64,000 bases of DNA from Enterobacter sp. kpr-6 (GCF_900116015.1 NZ_FOYH01000003.1:186001-250000), one strand, 5' to 3'; numbered from the stretch's first letter, positions 17,809 through 26,487 are shown. The notes: generated by a model from the letters alone, not told the origin. Made by a program: numbers and translations.

Positions 17809-18015
17809 GGTAGTTCTTCCACCTCACTGGCTGGAGCCATTATCTCTAATATCAGGTTTCTCTGCCCTGTCTGCAAAGGGAAGACGTTTTGGTTTTCACA
17901 CTATAACCCCGCTAAGAATCATCCACATGGCGCATTATGCGCGACCTGTGGAACACGGTTGACGGTTGAGGCGTGCATACCGAAAATGCCAATTCCCTCC
18001 CGGATAAACACGTAA
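17809..18015 (+). pseudogene. zinc-ribbon small protein frame without a standard start
   Basis: The frame encodes a C-terminal zinc-ribbon pattern: CPVC (Cys codons at 17863 and 17872), then a 21-residue linker with several His, then CATC and a short tail ending at TAA (18013-18015). No ATG, GTG or TTG with a ribosome binding site starts it, and a TAG stop at 17806-17808 separates it from a further open stretch in the same frame. It may be a decayed or non-canonically started small zinc-binding protein. YnfU-type proteins come to mind, but I cannot confirm the family. The rest of the 17.6-18.2 kb gap shows only a CTCCCGG/CCGGGAG hairpin at 17656-17678. Confidence 0.4.
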
Positions 18016-18220
18016 TGAATATCATACTAAGCCTTTGCAATATGCAAAGGCTTCCAACCCCTCGCTTAAGAATCAACTCAATCCAGTAAACTATTTTGTG
18101 CACGGCGTATATGCCGTGACGGAATATATAAGAACTTTTTCTTCAGTCGTGATAAAATCTTAATACGACGCAGCATAATAATTTCAGACCGCAATTATCA
18201 CTTCAGACAAAGGATGGTCA

Positions 18221-18304
18221 ATGAAGTTTCTGACAATAATCGTTCTGCTCTGCATCATTGCATGGTATGTATTGTGTGAAATCTGGTGCTGGCATCCGCT
18301 ATAA
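18221..18304 (+). CDS. 27-residue single-helix membrane protein
   Basis: An ATG at 18221 is preceded by AAAGGATGGTCA, with AGGA at proper spacing. The predicted peptide is almost entirely hydrophobic (MKFLTIIVLLCIIAWYVL then CEIWCWHPL), one transmembrane helix with two Trp and two Cys near its C-terminus. It is followed 32 bp downstream by a second tiny membrane protein, so the two may be co-transcribed. I do not recognise a family. Confidence 0.5.
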   Translation: MKFLTIIVLLCIIAWYVLCEIWCWHPL

Positions 18305-18336
18305 ACACCTGCTCCCACTATAAATAAGGATTATTT

Positions 18337-18492
18337 ATGTCAACCTTCTCTTATATCGCGATCCCCTTTTTTCTTGTGGCGTTAGTCATGTTAATTTTAG
18401 CGATTCGCCAGCGAAAATTACCTTTCCTTATTGTCGGTGGGGTATTTATGGCTTCCTCAGTCGTCAATGCGGTTATCGGGCTTTCGCTATAA
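18337..18492 (+). CDS. 51-residue two-helix membrane protein
   Basis: An ATG at 18337, with AAGGA upstream (AATAAGGATTATTT), opens a 51-residue frame. Two hydrophobic segments (about residues 4-23 and 29-51) flank a basic turn IRQRKLP, a helical hairpin with the turn predicted cytoplasmic. Its last codons form part of an inverted repeat (GGGCTTTCG...CGAAAGCCC, 18479-18500) that could end transcription. The function is unknown. It is convergent with dcp, whose stop lies 18 bp away. Confidence 0.55.
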   Translation: MSTFSYIAIPFFLVALVMLILAIRQRKLPFLIVGGVFMASSVVNAVIGLSL

Positions 18493-18509
18493 CGAAAGCC
18501 CGCCCGAAT

Positions 18510-20552
18510 TTACTGACTTAATCCCCGGTTTTTCAGCATCGGTTCAATGCGTGGATCGTGCCCGCGCCACGCCTGATAAAGCGCTTTGAGATCTGTACTG
18601 TTGCCCCGTGAAAGGATCGCATCACGAAAACGCCTGCCGTTTTCCGCCGTTAATCCACCCTGCTCCACAAACCACTGGTAGCCGTCGTCAGCGAGCATTT
18701 GCGTCCACAGATAGGCGTAATAACCTGCGGCATAACCCCCACCAAAAATATGCGCGAAATAACTGCTGCGATAGCGTGGCGGCACGGCATCCAGGTTAAG
18801 ATTTTCCTGCTCTAAGGCCAGCATTTCAAAGGCATCAACGTCAGAAATATCCGCATCAGCATCCAGCGCATGCCAGTTCATATCCAGCAATGCTGCGCTC
18901 AGTAATTCCGTCATCTCAAAGCCTTTATTAAACAGCGCCGCGCTGAACATTTTTTCACGCAGCGCGTCGGGCATTGCTTCGCCCGTCTGATAATGGCGGG
19001 CAAAACGTGTAAAGACCTCAGGATGACTCGCCCAGTGCTCATTGATTTGCGACGGGAATTCAACAAAGTCGCGCGGCGTATTGGTTCCTGAAAGTGTGGC
19101 GTAGCGCTGGGCGGCAAACAGTCCGTGCAGCGTGTGGCCAAATTCATGGAACAGGGTGATGACATCATCCCAGGAAATTAACGCGGGCTGACCGGCCACG
19201 GGCTTTTGATAATTACAGACGTTATAAATAACCGGACGGGTATTTTGCAGGGTGGACTGCTCAACAAAATTACCCATCCATGCTCCGCCGCTTTTTGAAT
19301 CGCGGGCAAAGAAGTCGCCATAAAATAACGCCATCCCCGTGCCGTCGGCGTCGAATATTTCCCAGACGCGAACATCCGGGTGATAAACCGGAATATCGAA
19401 GCGCTCAATAAAGCGCAGGCCAAAAAGCTGGCTCGCCGTCCAGAATACCCCTTCGGTTAATACGGTATTGAGCGCGAAAAAAGGTTTTAGCTGATGCTCA
19501 TCAATAGCGTAATTTGCCCGGCGCACCTGTTCGGCATAATAGGCCCAGTCCCAGGCTTTTGCGGTAAATCCTCCCGCCTGCTCATCAATGACCTGCTGAA
19601 TCGCCTTTAATTCGTTAGTCACGCGCTCACGGGCGGCGGGAACAATACCGCGCATAAAGGATAATGCCGCCTGTGGCGTGTGCGCCATCTGGTCTGCGAT
19701 CTTCCACGACGCATAATCGGCAAAGCCGAGCAGCTTCGCCTGACGAGCGCGGATCTGGCTCAGACGCAGGACAAGCGCGCGGGTGTCGTGTTCATCACCG
19801 TGGCTGGTGCGCAACACGCTGGCGGTAAACAGGCGCTCCCGCGTGTCGCGGTTGTGAAGCGACGCCAGCAGCGGCTGCTGCGTGGTGTTAAGCAGCGGGA
19901 TCAGCCACCCTTCAACGCCTCTCTCCTCTGCCGCCGCCCGCGCCTGGGCGATCTCTGCGTCACTGAGGCCATCAAGCTGGCTGACGTCGTTAACAATCAG
20001 GCTACTGGCTTTTCCGGCGCTCAACAGGCGCTGATAAAACTGACTGGAGAGGGCCGCCGCTTCGGTATTCAGCGCTTTTAAAGCCTCTTTATCTGCCGCC
20101 GGGAGTTTTGCGCCCGCCAGAATAAAGCGCTGGTGGATCACCTCAAGCAGGCGGAGAGATTCTTCATCCAGCCCCGCCGCCTCACGGCTGGCCCATACCG
20201 CGTCAATGCGCGCAAACAGCGCATCATTGAGGTAAATATCATTCGCCAGTTCAGCCAGCTCGGTGGAGAAGGCTTCATCCAGCGATTGCAGATAATCATT
20301 GGTATGCGCGGAGGTCATGGCGAAAAAGACGCTGGTGACGCGCGACAACATCTGCCCGGAGAGCTCCAGCGCTTCAATGGTATTGCTAAAATCCGGCGCG
20401 GCGGACTGGCTGGCAATCGCCGTAATGTCCGCCCGCTTTTGCCGCACGGCTTCATCAAACGCAGGCCGGTAGTGGCTGTCGTGCAGGGTATCAAAGCGAG
20501 GTGCCAGATAAGGCAGAGTGCTCTGCTCAAAAAGAGGATTATCAATCGACAT
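18510..20552 (-). CDS. dcp: peptidyl-dipeptidase Dcp
   Basis: A 680-residue M3-family zinc metallopeptidase that removes C-terminal dipeptides from oligopeptides. The HEXXH zinc motif is in LFHEFGHTLHGLF (about residue 467), with the third ligand Glu downstream in FEMTELLSAALLDM. Length and sequence match E. coli Dcp (681). It starts at ATG 20552 and is divergent from ydfG, the same neighbour pair as in E. coli. E. coli ydeH and other genes lying between ydeE and dcp are missing here. Confidence 0.95.
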   Translation of the reverse strand: MSIDNPLFEQSTLPYLAPRFDTLHDSHYRPAFDEAVRQKRADITAIASQSAAPDFSNTIEALELSGQMLSRVTSVFFAMTSAHTNDYLQSLDEAFSTELAELANDIYLNDALFARIDAVWASREAAGLDEESLRLLEVIHQRFILAGAKLPAADKEALKALNTEAAALSSQFYQRLLSAGKASSLIVNDVSQLDGLSDAEIAQARAAAEERGVEGWLIPLLNTTQQPLLASLHNRDTRERLFTASVLRTSHGDEHDTRALVLRLSQIRARQAKLLGFADYASWKIADQMAHTPQAALSFMRGIVPAARERVTNELKAIQQVIDEQAGGFTAKAWDWAYYAEQVRRANYAIDEHQLKPFFALNTVLTEGVFWTASQLFGLRFIERFDIPVYHPDVRVWEIFDADGTGMALFYGDFFARDSKSGGAWMGNFVEQSTLQNTRPVIYNVCNYQKPVAGQPALISWDDVITLFHEFGHTLHGLFAAQRYATLSGTNTPRDFVEFPSQINEHWASHPEVFTRFARHYQTGEAMPDALREKMFSAALFNKGFEMTELLSAALLDMNWHALDADADISDVDAFEMLALEQENLNLDAVPPRYRSSYFAHIFGGGYAAGYYAYLWTQMLADDGYQWFVEQGGLTAENGRRFRDAILSRGNSTDLKALYQAWRGHDPRIEPMLKNRGLSQ

Positions 20553-20746
20553 GTTTCACTCCTGAAAACGGGTATCCTGGTTACAGTAGGCAGTGGCGCG
20601 GCCTGACGCAATGCTTTCCGCACCCGCAATTCCCTCACCCACTGCGCCATTCTTTGCCACACTTAATGTTCGTGCAGTATGCGTTGCCCTGAAGCCGCAA
20701 CGCATACTATGCTATGACCACACAAAAAGCTTTAAGGAACAGACAG

Positions 20747-21493
20747 ATGATTATTTTAGTGACCGGGGCAACGGCGGGTTTTGGCGAAGGCATCACGCGC
20801 CGCTTTGTGGAAAATGGACATAAAGTGATCGCCACCGGGCGTCGCAAGGAGCGCCTGGATGCGCTGAAAGACGATCTGGGAGACAGCGTGCTGACTCTGC
20901 AACTGGATGTGCGTAATCGCGCCGCTATCGAAGAAGCGCTGGCCAGCTTGCCTGCGGAATGGCGTGAGATTGACATTCTGGTGAACAACGCCGGTCTGGC
21001 GCTGGGTCTGGAACCAGCTCAGCGAGCGAATCTCGACGACTGGGAAACGATGATCGACACCAATAACAAAGGGCTGATTTACATGACCCGCGCGGTGCTG
21101 CCGGGCATGGTTGAGCGTAACCGCGGCCATATCATTAACATCGGTTCGACGGCGGGAAGCTGGCCTTACGCGGGCGGCAACGTGTACGGCGCGACCAAAG
21201 CGTTTGTGCAGCAGTTCAGCCTGAACCTGCGTACCGATCTGCACGGCACCGCGGTGCGCGTGACCAATATCGAACCGGGCCTGGTCGGTGGCACTGAATT
21301 CTCCAACGTGCGTTTCAAAGGCGATGACGATAAAGCCGGGAAAACCTACGAGAATACCACGGCCCTGACGCCGGAAGACGTTACCGAAGCGGTTTGGTGG
21401 GTGGCAACGCTGCCGAAGCACGTCAACATCAATACCCTGGAAATGATGCCTGTCAGCCAGAGTTTTGCCGGGCTTAGCGTTCATCGCGGTTAA
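20747..21493 (+). CDS. ydfG: YdfG NADP-dependent hydroxy-acid/serine dehydrogenase
   Basis: A 248-residue short-chain dehydrogenase, the length of E. coli YdfG, which oxidises L-allo-threonine, serine and 3-hydroxyacids and reduces malonic semialdehyde. The cofactor motif TGATAGFGEG is at residues 6-15, the structural NNAG at 80-83, and the catalytic Ser134/Tyr147/Lys151 set lies in NIGSTAGSW and YGATK. AAGGAACAGACAG precedes the ATG at 20747; an upstream in-frame ATG at 20714 is disfavoured. rspR follows after 89 bp. Confidence 0.95.
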   Translation: MIILVTGATAGFGEGITRRFVENGHKVIATGRRKERLDALKDDLGDSVLTLQLDVRNRAAIEEALASLPAEWREIDILVNNAGLALGLEPAQRANLDDWETMIDTNNKGLIYMTRAVLPGMVERNRGHIINIGSTAGSWPYAGGNVYGATKAFVQQFSLNLRTDLHGTAVRVTNIEPGLVGGTEFSNVRFKGDDDKAGKTYENTTALTPEDVTEAVWWVATLPKHVNINTLEMMPVSQSFAGLSVHRG

Positions 21494-21582
21494 ATTCCCC
21501 ACCCGGCCTGCGGGCCGGGTCTGTGATGCGCAGCAAATAGATGGTATGGTAGACGCGTTAACCGTCTAAAAAGTAAGAACGA

Positions 21583-22269
21583 ATGGCCGCCGAAACGCAA
21601 CTCAATCCCACACAGCCCGTCAACCAGCAAATTTACCGCATTCTTCGTCGGGATATCGTGCATTGCCTGATCCCGCCAGGTACGCCGCTTTCGGAAAAAG
21701 AGGTGTCAGTGCGTTTCGATGTGTCGCGTCAGCCGGTACGCGAGGCCTTTATCAAACTGGCTGAAAACGGGCTGATTCAGATCCGTCCCCAGCGCGGCAG
21801 CTATGTGAATAAAATTTCCATGTTGCAGGTGCGCAACGGCTGTTTCGTGCGTCAGGCCATTGAGTGCGCCGTCGCCCGCCGAGCCGCCGCCATGATCGAT
21901 GACAGCCAGATCTGGCAGCTTGAGCAAAACCTGCATCAACAGCGCATTGCCATCGATCGCAAACAGCTCAATGATTTTTTCCAGTTAGATGATGAATTTC
22001 ATCAGAAGCTGGCGCAGATTGCCGATTGCCAGCTGGCGTGGGACACCATCGAAAACATCAAAGCGACTATCGACCGCGTGCGCTACATGAGTCTGGATCA
22101 CGTCTCGCCGCCGGAAAAACTGCTTCGTCAGCATATGGATATTTTCAGCGCGCTGGAAAACCGCGACGCCGATAGCGTTGATCGTGCCATGACCATGCAT
22201 TTGCAGGAGATTGGTGAATCCGTGCAGCTTATCCGCCAGGAAAACCGCGAGTGGTTTACGGAAGAGTGA
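21583..22269 (+). CDS. rspR: RspR GntR-family regulator (YdfH)
   Basis: A 228-residue FadR-subfamily GntR protein with an N-terminal winged helix ([23 protein letters not shown], about residues 43-66) and a helical FCD ligand domain carrying the metal-binding Asp and His residues ([12 protein letters not shown] and [11 protein letters not shown]). It is collinear with E. coli RspR, the repressor of rspAB. The bases just upstream (GTATGGTAG at 21544-21552) repeat the core of the conserved element upstream of both rspA copies in inverse orientation, consistent with autoregulation and rspA control. Confidence 0.93.
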   Translation: MAAETQLNPTQPVNQQIYRILRRDIVHCLIPPGTPLSEKEVSVRFDVSRQPVREAFIKLAENGLIQIRPQRGSYVNKISMLQVRNGCFVRQAIECAVARRAAAMIDDSQIWQLEQNLHQQRIAIDRKQLNDFFQLDDEFHQKLAQIADCQLAWDTIENIKATIDRVRYMSLDHVSPPEKLLRQHMDIFSALENRDADSVDRAMTMHLQEIGESVQLIRQENREWFTEE

Positions 22270-22282
22270 TCCGCTGACCGAT

Positions 22283-22314
22283 AAAAAAGCCCGATCGGAT
22301 CAGCGACCGGGCTT
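22283..22314. terminator. bidirectional terminator between rspR and the MFS gene
   Basis: An AAAAAAGCCCG...CGGGCTT hairpin lies between convergent genes, with a T-run on the minus strand and a weak one on the plus strand. Confidence 0.7.
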
Positions 22315-22321
22315 CACATCA

Positions 22322-23605
22322 TCACTCAATACGGTTTTTGACAATAAAGAAGTAGCACAGCGCGCCGGTAAAGGTCACGCAGGCTGCAATCACCAGCGCC
22401 AGGTTAAAGGAGTGCGTGGTGTCCACCACCCAGCCGGTAACGATGGGTGCGAAGGAAGCAAACACAAAGCTGCCGAAATTCTGGATCCCCGCCACCGACG
22501 CAACTTTCGACTCCGCCACCATTACCTGAATCAATCCCCACGCAGACGTGCCCGCAAAATGTACGCAGAACAGTGCCATGGAAATAAAGGCTACCGCCTG
22601 GGTCGGGGTGGTCGATTGCACCACCAGCAGCGTGCCCAGCGCCGAGAGTACAAGCCCCGTTACAATGCAGGTTTTGCGCGTTTTCGCCAGGTCATAGCCC
22701 TTTTTGGCCAACCTGTCGACAATCACCCCGTTGGTCCACATCCCCACCGCGGCGGCGAGAAACGGGATAGCGGCAACCCAGCCGGTTTTGGCGAGACTAA
22801 AGCCCTGCTCTGCCTGTAAATAGCCCGGCAGCCAGGCGATATAGAGCCAGCCCGTGTAGTTGACGCCCGAAAAGCCGAGGATCATCCCCCAGGTGGTGCG
22901 ATGTCTGAACAGCGCGGCCCATTCACCAAACGTCAGTTTAGGCCGCGGCGTGACAGGTGCCGCAAGATACGCCCTCTCCTCGTCGGTTAACGCAAACTGC
23001 GCCCGGTTGCGGTACCACGCGTACCAGCACACCCCCACCAGGATCCCCGCCAGCCCTATCACCACAAACATGATCCGCCAGCCCCAGGCGATTTGCATCA
23101 TCACCAGCGCAGGCGGCGCAATGGCCTGGCCCAGTACGGTGGAAGAGTTAAAAATCCCCAGTGCTGTCCCGCGCTCTTTTTGCACGTACCAGTCGGTTAT
23201 CGACTTGACGCCCGCGGGCATGAAGGGCGCTTCACCGATACCCAGGCCGATTCGCAGCAGGATAAAGTGACTAAACGAATGAATAAGCCCGGTCATCGCC
23301 TGCATCAGTGACCAGAAGATAAGCCCGGCACCGAGCACAATTCGCGGCCCGAAGCGATCGAGTAATATGCCGGAGGGAAGCTGCGCAAACCCGTAAGAGA
23401 GTGAGAATGCGGAAAGCAGCACGCCGAATTCGGTCGCCGACAGCCCCAGTTCTCCACGAATCGCTTCGCCCGCCACGCTTAAGGATGAGCGGTCGAGAAA
23501 ATTCACAATCCCCGCAATAAATAACAGCACCAGTGTGACCGTCTGGATTCGCCCGATGCGCGACGGTTTTACCGTGACCTGATTGCCTTTTATTTCAACG
23601 TCCAT
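22322..23605 (-). CDS. MFS anion:cation symporter (hexuronate/hexonate transporter type)
   Basis: A 427-residue twelve-helix transporter of the ACS family that includes ExuT and the D-galactonate transporter DgoT. Typical motifs are NFLDRSSLSVA in helix 1 and GIGEAPFMPAGVKSITDWYVQKERGTALGIF around helices 4-5. It lies 74 bp downstream of rspA copy 1 on the same strand, so a sugar-acid substrate of RspA (mannonate or gluconate) is likely. AAGGA at seven bases supports the ATG at 23605 over the one at 23620. It takes the place of the dehydrogenase rspB, which follows rspA in E. coli. Confidence 0.83.
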   Translation of the reverse strand: MDVEIKGNQVTVKPSRIGRIQTVTLVLLFIAGIVNFLDRSSLSVAGEAIRGELGLSATEFGVLLSAFSLSYGFAQLPSGILLDRFGPRIVLGAGLIFWSLMQAMTGLIHSFSHFILLRIGLGIGEAPFMPAGVKSITDWYVQKERGTALGIFNSSTVLGQAIAPPALVMMQIAWGWRIMFVVIGLAGILVGVCWYAWYRNRAQFALTDEERAYLAAPVTPRPKLTFGEWAALFRHRTTWGMILGFSGVNYTGWLYIAWLPGYLQAEQGFSLAKTGWVAAIPFLAAAVGMWTNGVIVDRLAKKGYDLAKTRKTCIVTGLVLSALGTLLVVQSTTPTQAVAFISMALFCVHFAGTSAWGLIQVMVAESKVASVAGIQNFGSFVFASFAPIVTGWVVDTTHSFNLALVIAACVTFTGALCYFFIVKNRIE

Positions 23606-23679
23606 TCCAGGTTCCTTCATGATTGTCGTTGTTTATTAACGCAGTATTGATAAGCCGATAAAGACAGGACACCCTGTGC

Positions 23680-24894
23680 TTACCAGTTCCAGAGCGTGCC
23701 ATCTTCCAGTCGTGCGACCGGTAAATACGCCGGATCGTAGGGGTATTTCGCCGCCAGTTTTTCGTCAAACTCAATGCCCAGTCCCGGCTTGTTGCCCGGA
23801 TGCATATAGCCGTTATCAAACGTCCAGTTGTGCGGGAACACTTCCAGCATCTGTTCGGAGTAGCCCATGTATTCCTGCACGCCGAAGTTCGGCACCCACA
23901 GGTCAAAGTGCAGCGCGGCCGCGTGGCAGATCGGCGACAGGTCAGACGGACCGTGAGAGCCGGTGCGCACCTGATACAGCGAGGCAAAATCCGCAATGCG
24001 GCGCATCCCGGTGATACCCCCCGCATGGGTGATGGTGGTGCGGATATAGTCGATTAACTGCTCTTCGATCAGCTGCTTGCAGTCCCAGATGCTGTTGAAC
24101 ACTTCACCCACCGCAATCGGCGTGACGGTGTGCTGACGGATCAGGCGGAAGCACTCCTGGTTTTCGGCAGGCGTCGGATCTTCCATCCAGAACAGACGGT
24201 AATCCTCAATGCTTTTCCCGAAGCGCGCGGCTTCAATCGGCGTCAGGCGGTGGTGCATGTCGTGCAGCAGGTGCTCGTTAAAGCCGAATTTTTCACGCAC
24301 GGCGTCGAACAGTTTCGGCGTGAAGTCGAGGTATTTTTCGGTGGACCAGAGCTGCTCTTCCGGCCACTGGCCTTTGGTCGCCGGTTCGTAAGCCAGGCCC
24401 TTACCTTTGGACATACCGTAGGTGGTTTCCATGCCCGGCACGCCGCACTGCACGCGGATCGCTTTAAAGCCCATCTCTTTATGGCGGGCGTAATCTTCCA
24501 GTACGTCGTCAATGGTGCGGCCGGTGGTGTGGCAGTACACCATCACGCCCTCGCGGGACGCACCGCCAAGTAACTGATACAGCGGCATGTTTGCCGCTTT
24601 CGCCTTGATATCCCACAGCGCCATATCCACAGCGGAAATCGCCGACATGGTGACCGGGCCGCGACGCCAGTACGCGCCCTTGTAGAAGAACTGCCAGATG
24701 TCCTCGATGCGGTGCGCGTCTCGCCCCACCAGCTGCGGGCAGAGATGATCTTTTAAATAGGAGGCGACAGACAGCTCGCGCCCGTTGAGGGTGGCGTCAC
24801 CCAGCCCGGTGATCCCGTCTTCGGTGGTAATTTTCATGGTGACGAAATTACGCCCCGGACAGGTCACAAATACTTCAGCACTGACAATCTTCAT
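23680..24894 (-). CDS. rspA: D-mannonate dehydratase-family protein RspA, copy 1
   Basis: A 404-residue enolase-superfamily member (ManD/RspA). Metal ligands are visible in order as Asp in LLHDMHH, Glu in FWMEDPTP and Glu in IAVGEVF; the acid/base Arg and Tyr lie on the [11 protein letters not shown] loop region. The conserved HGPSDLSP has Pro where high-efficiency mannonate dehydratases reportedly have Ala, so low-efficiency mannonate or gluconate dehydration is possible (family knowledge recalled, not checked). The product would be 2-keto-3-deoxygluconate. AAGGA at six bases favours ATG 24894. It is almost identical to copy 2 at 31149-32363. Confidence 0.9.
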   Translation of the reverse strand: MKIVSAEVFVTCPGRNFVTMKITTEDGITGLGDATLNGRELSVASYLKDHLCPQLVGRDAHRIEDIWQFFYKGAYWRRGPVTMSAISAVDMALWDIKAKAANMPLYQLLGGASREGVMVYCHTTGRTIDDVLEDYARHKEMGFKAIRVQCGVPGMETTYGMSKGKGLAYEPATKGQWPEEQLWSTEKYLDFTPKLFDAVREKFGFNEHLLHDMHHRLTPIEAARFGKSIEDYRLFWMEDPTPAENQECFRLIRQHTVTPIAVGEVFNSIWDCKQLIEEQLIDYIRTTITHAGGITGMRRIADFASLYQVRTGSHGPSDLSPICHAAALHFDLWVPNFGVQEYMGYSEQMLEVFPHNWTFDNGYMHPGNKPGLGIEFDEKLAAKYPYDPAYLPVARLEDGTLWNW

Positions 24895-24944
24895 CATGTT
24901 TCCTTACATTTGCGTGGTAGAAGCGGGAAATTTAAACGCCAGCA

Positions 24945-24962
24945 CTACTACCATACAAGTAT
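24945..24962. promoter_or_regulatory. conserved operator-like element upstream of rspA copy 1
   Basis: CTACTACCATACAAGTAT occurs 51 bp upstream of rspA copy 1 and again, base for base, 52 bp upstream of copy 2, although the surrounding bases differ. Its core (CTACCATAC) also occurs in reverse before rspR. It is a candidate RspR operator or a UxuR/ExuR-type site. Confidence 0.6.
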
Positions 24963-25068
24963 TGATAGATGAAAATCAGTGATTAATCACATTAATTTGC
25001 GTTAGGTTAGCCTTACACCCTATCTCAAAGAGATGTGGCATGTATCTGATGATAATATTCAATGCAAA

Positions 25069-25279
25069 GGGATGGCCGCCAGGTCAAAAAGGAAACTGCG
25101 AGGGAAGCAGCCGAAATTGTTAGAAAAACAGCAGAATAGATCTGCCGTATACATGAAAGTGGCGGGTACGCTATCAACGTTTTGGCAAAATTATTCTCTG
25201 TCTCTCGACGAACTGTTTACCGGACGCTTTCTCGTGGAAAAAATGAAGATTGGGATCTAATTAAACTAAGCAAGGAGCC
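25069..25279 (+). pseudogene. serine recombinase, C-terminal helix-turn-helix remnant
   Basis: Two overlapping frames together give the DNA-binding tail of a Hin/Pin-type resolvase-invertase. The first frame has RGKQPKLLEKQQN; after a one-base shift near 25138 the second continues ICRIHESGGYAINVLAKLF, then SVSRRTVYRTLSRG. The catalytic serine domain is missing altogether. It is a relic of a mobile element or inversion system at the left edge of the AT-richer islet between the two rspA copies. Confidence 0.7.
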
Positions 25280-25282
25280 GTT

Positions 25283-25981
25283 ATGTACGGCAACAATGAA
25301 ATCATCGGTTATTTACAGGCCAATAAGATTCTTGCACTAAAGCTTGACCATGCGGTTTCTGCCGTCGGTCAGCAGTTCACAAATCAAATTGATACGTTAG
25401 GGAAGGGAGCGACCCGTCTACTGTATTACACCTCCTGTTTCACCGATGAATATAACGATGTTTGCCAACAACAAAAGACTGAAGATATCCGTTTCAGGGA
25501 TGCCATTTATAAAGTATTACGCCACGGTGATGTGGTCTATGACATGCTTCGGATCTACTTCGAAGAAATTTTCAAATTCAAAACATCTGAGCAGATAAAA
25601 CGCATCAAACAGTGCCTGATGGCCGAGAATGTCCATATCGCTGCCAGTGCGCTCACCAGTGCCGGATTTACGTTAGCGGTCGCCAGCAGCGTTCGCATTG
25701 GGTTAAACCTCAGCCTTGAAATAAGCACTCTTGCAGGAGCATGGACTTCTCGTGGTATTGTAGCTGTCGGCGTTTATGGAGTTATTCAGAAAGCTGCAGA
25801 CAGTGCCAATCGACTGCATATTCATTATCCCGCCTATTATTTTGCGCTTTATGCGCAACGGCTGGAAATGCTCTACTTCCTCATTGAGCCTGTATTACAA
25901 CAGGCAGGCGCTATCGAAGCGCAATGGGCATCAGATAATGATCTTGTGGGCATCATCACAGGGATGATTCAACAGTCATGA
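25283..25981 (+). CDS. unknown 232-residue protein with a central two-helix hydrophobic region; candidate toxic effector
   Basis: AAGGAG precedes the ATG at 25283. The protein is amphipathic and helical, with no signal peptide. Residues 117-137 and about 139-170 form two long hydrophobic Gly/Ala/Ser-rich segments suited to membrane insertion; the flanks are polar. I recognise no family. The stop overlaps the start of a 62-residue two-helix membrane protein (ATGATGA overlap), and a broken Hcp gene follows, so a pore-forming type VI effector with an immunity partner is a plausible reading. It resembles the Ssp6 class in size and layout, but homology is not shown. Base composition is AT-richer than the neighbours, suggesting transfer. 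Confidence 0.55.
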   Translation: MYGNNEIIGYLQANKILALKLDHAVSAVGQQFTNQIDTLGKGATRLLYYTSCFTDEYNDVCQQQKTEDIRFRDAIYKVLRHGDVVYDMLRIYFEEIFKFKTSEQIKRIKQCLMAENVHIAASALTSAGFTLAVASSVRIGLNLSLEISTLAGAWTSRGIVAVGVYGVIQKAADSANRLHIHYPAYYFALYAQRLEMLYFLIEPVLQQAGAIEAQWASDNDLVGIITGMIQQS

Positions 25982-26166
25982 TGACGTATATCAAACGTTT
26001 TTTACGGTGGCAGGGGCGGTTCTTCTTTTCGGGCTACGGCCCAACAATGCTAACCATCGTGTTTGCCCTGGTCCAGTCTCATTTTTTCCCCGGAAGTCCA
26101 GTCTGGCCAATCGGTGTTTTCTTCATAATCGTAATGATTATTTTTGGTCGTTATGTGAAATGGTGA
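25978..26166 (+). CDS. 62-residue two-helix membrane protein; candidate immunity protein
   Basis: It begins inside the last codon of the preceding gene, so translation is probably coupled. After a basic, aromatic leader (YIKRFLRWQGRFFFSGYG) come two hydrophobic segments at about residues 22-36 and 42-57, and a short basic end (GRYVKW). This is a helical hairpin in the inner membrane with both ends likely cytoplasmic. A small membrane protein tightly coupled to a membrane-active partner fits the immunity protein of a pore-forming toxin, or equally a small accessory subunit. An alternative start is ATG 25981. Confidence 0.55.
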   Translation: MMTYIKRFLRWQGRFFFSGYGPTMLTIVFALVQSHFFPGSPVWPIGVFFIIVMIIFGRYVKW

Positions 26167-26211
26167 AAAATAGAAATTCCAGGATTTAATATTTACTGGT
26201 AAGGCAATTAC

Positions 26212-26430
26212 ATGTCTGCTTCTGCACATTTATGGCTTGAAAATGAGAAAGGTTTTGGTAGTCGACAACTGCATAATGCCACTGCGCCTGGACTCAATCG
26301 CGTTAACATCTTTCTTCCATGGTGTGGATCCAGGCAAGCGGAGACTTACAAAACAACGGGTCGGAAATTTCGTTGGTTCCGGCGCAGAACACCGGGAAGG
26401 CAGAATTTGCCGGAAAACCGCGGAATAATG
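26212..26430 (+). pseudogene. Hcp (type VI secretion tube protein) remnant, frameshifted and truncated
   Basis: The frame from 26212 encodes MSASAHLWLENEKG, the N-terminus typical of one Hcp class (HLWL then an acidic/Gly turn). A one-base shift later, the frame through 26260-26340 continues VVDNCIMPLRLDSIALTSFF then HGVDPG, which fits the next Hcp strands (G-C-x(3)-R-x-G-S-I-E-x(3)-F-x-H-G-V). After that the reading no longer resembles Hcp and stops at about 26428. The gene therefore cannot make a ring subunit. No other type VI secretion gene is in the window. Confidence 0.6.
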
Positions 26431-26445
26431 CGATTCTCCGGGCAC

Positions 26446-26470
26446 AAAAAAGCCGCCCGCAGGCGGCTTT
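26446..26470 (-). terminator. terminator of ydfI
   Basis: An AAAGCCGCC / GGCGGCTTT stem with a short loop is followed on the minus strand by six T residues, 18 bp after the ydfI stop codon. Confidence 0.88.
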
Positions 26471-26487
26471 ATGAGGTTTAAAACGTA

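Noticed and set aside
25033-25260. A 75-codon frame taken as an intact small gene
   Set aside because: Only its middle part resembles a recombinase tail, and the match continues in another frame, so it is better explained as a frameshifted remnant.
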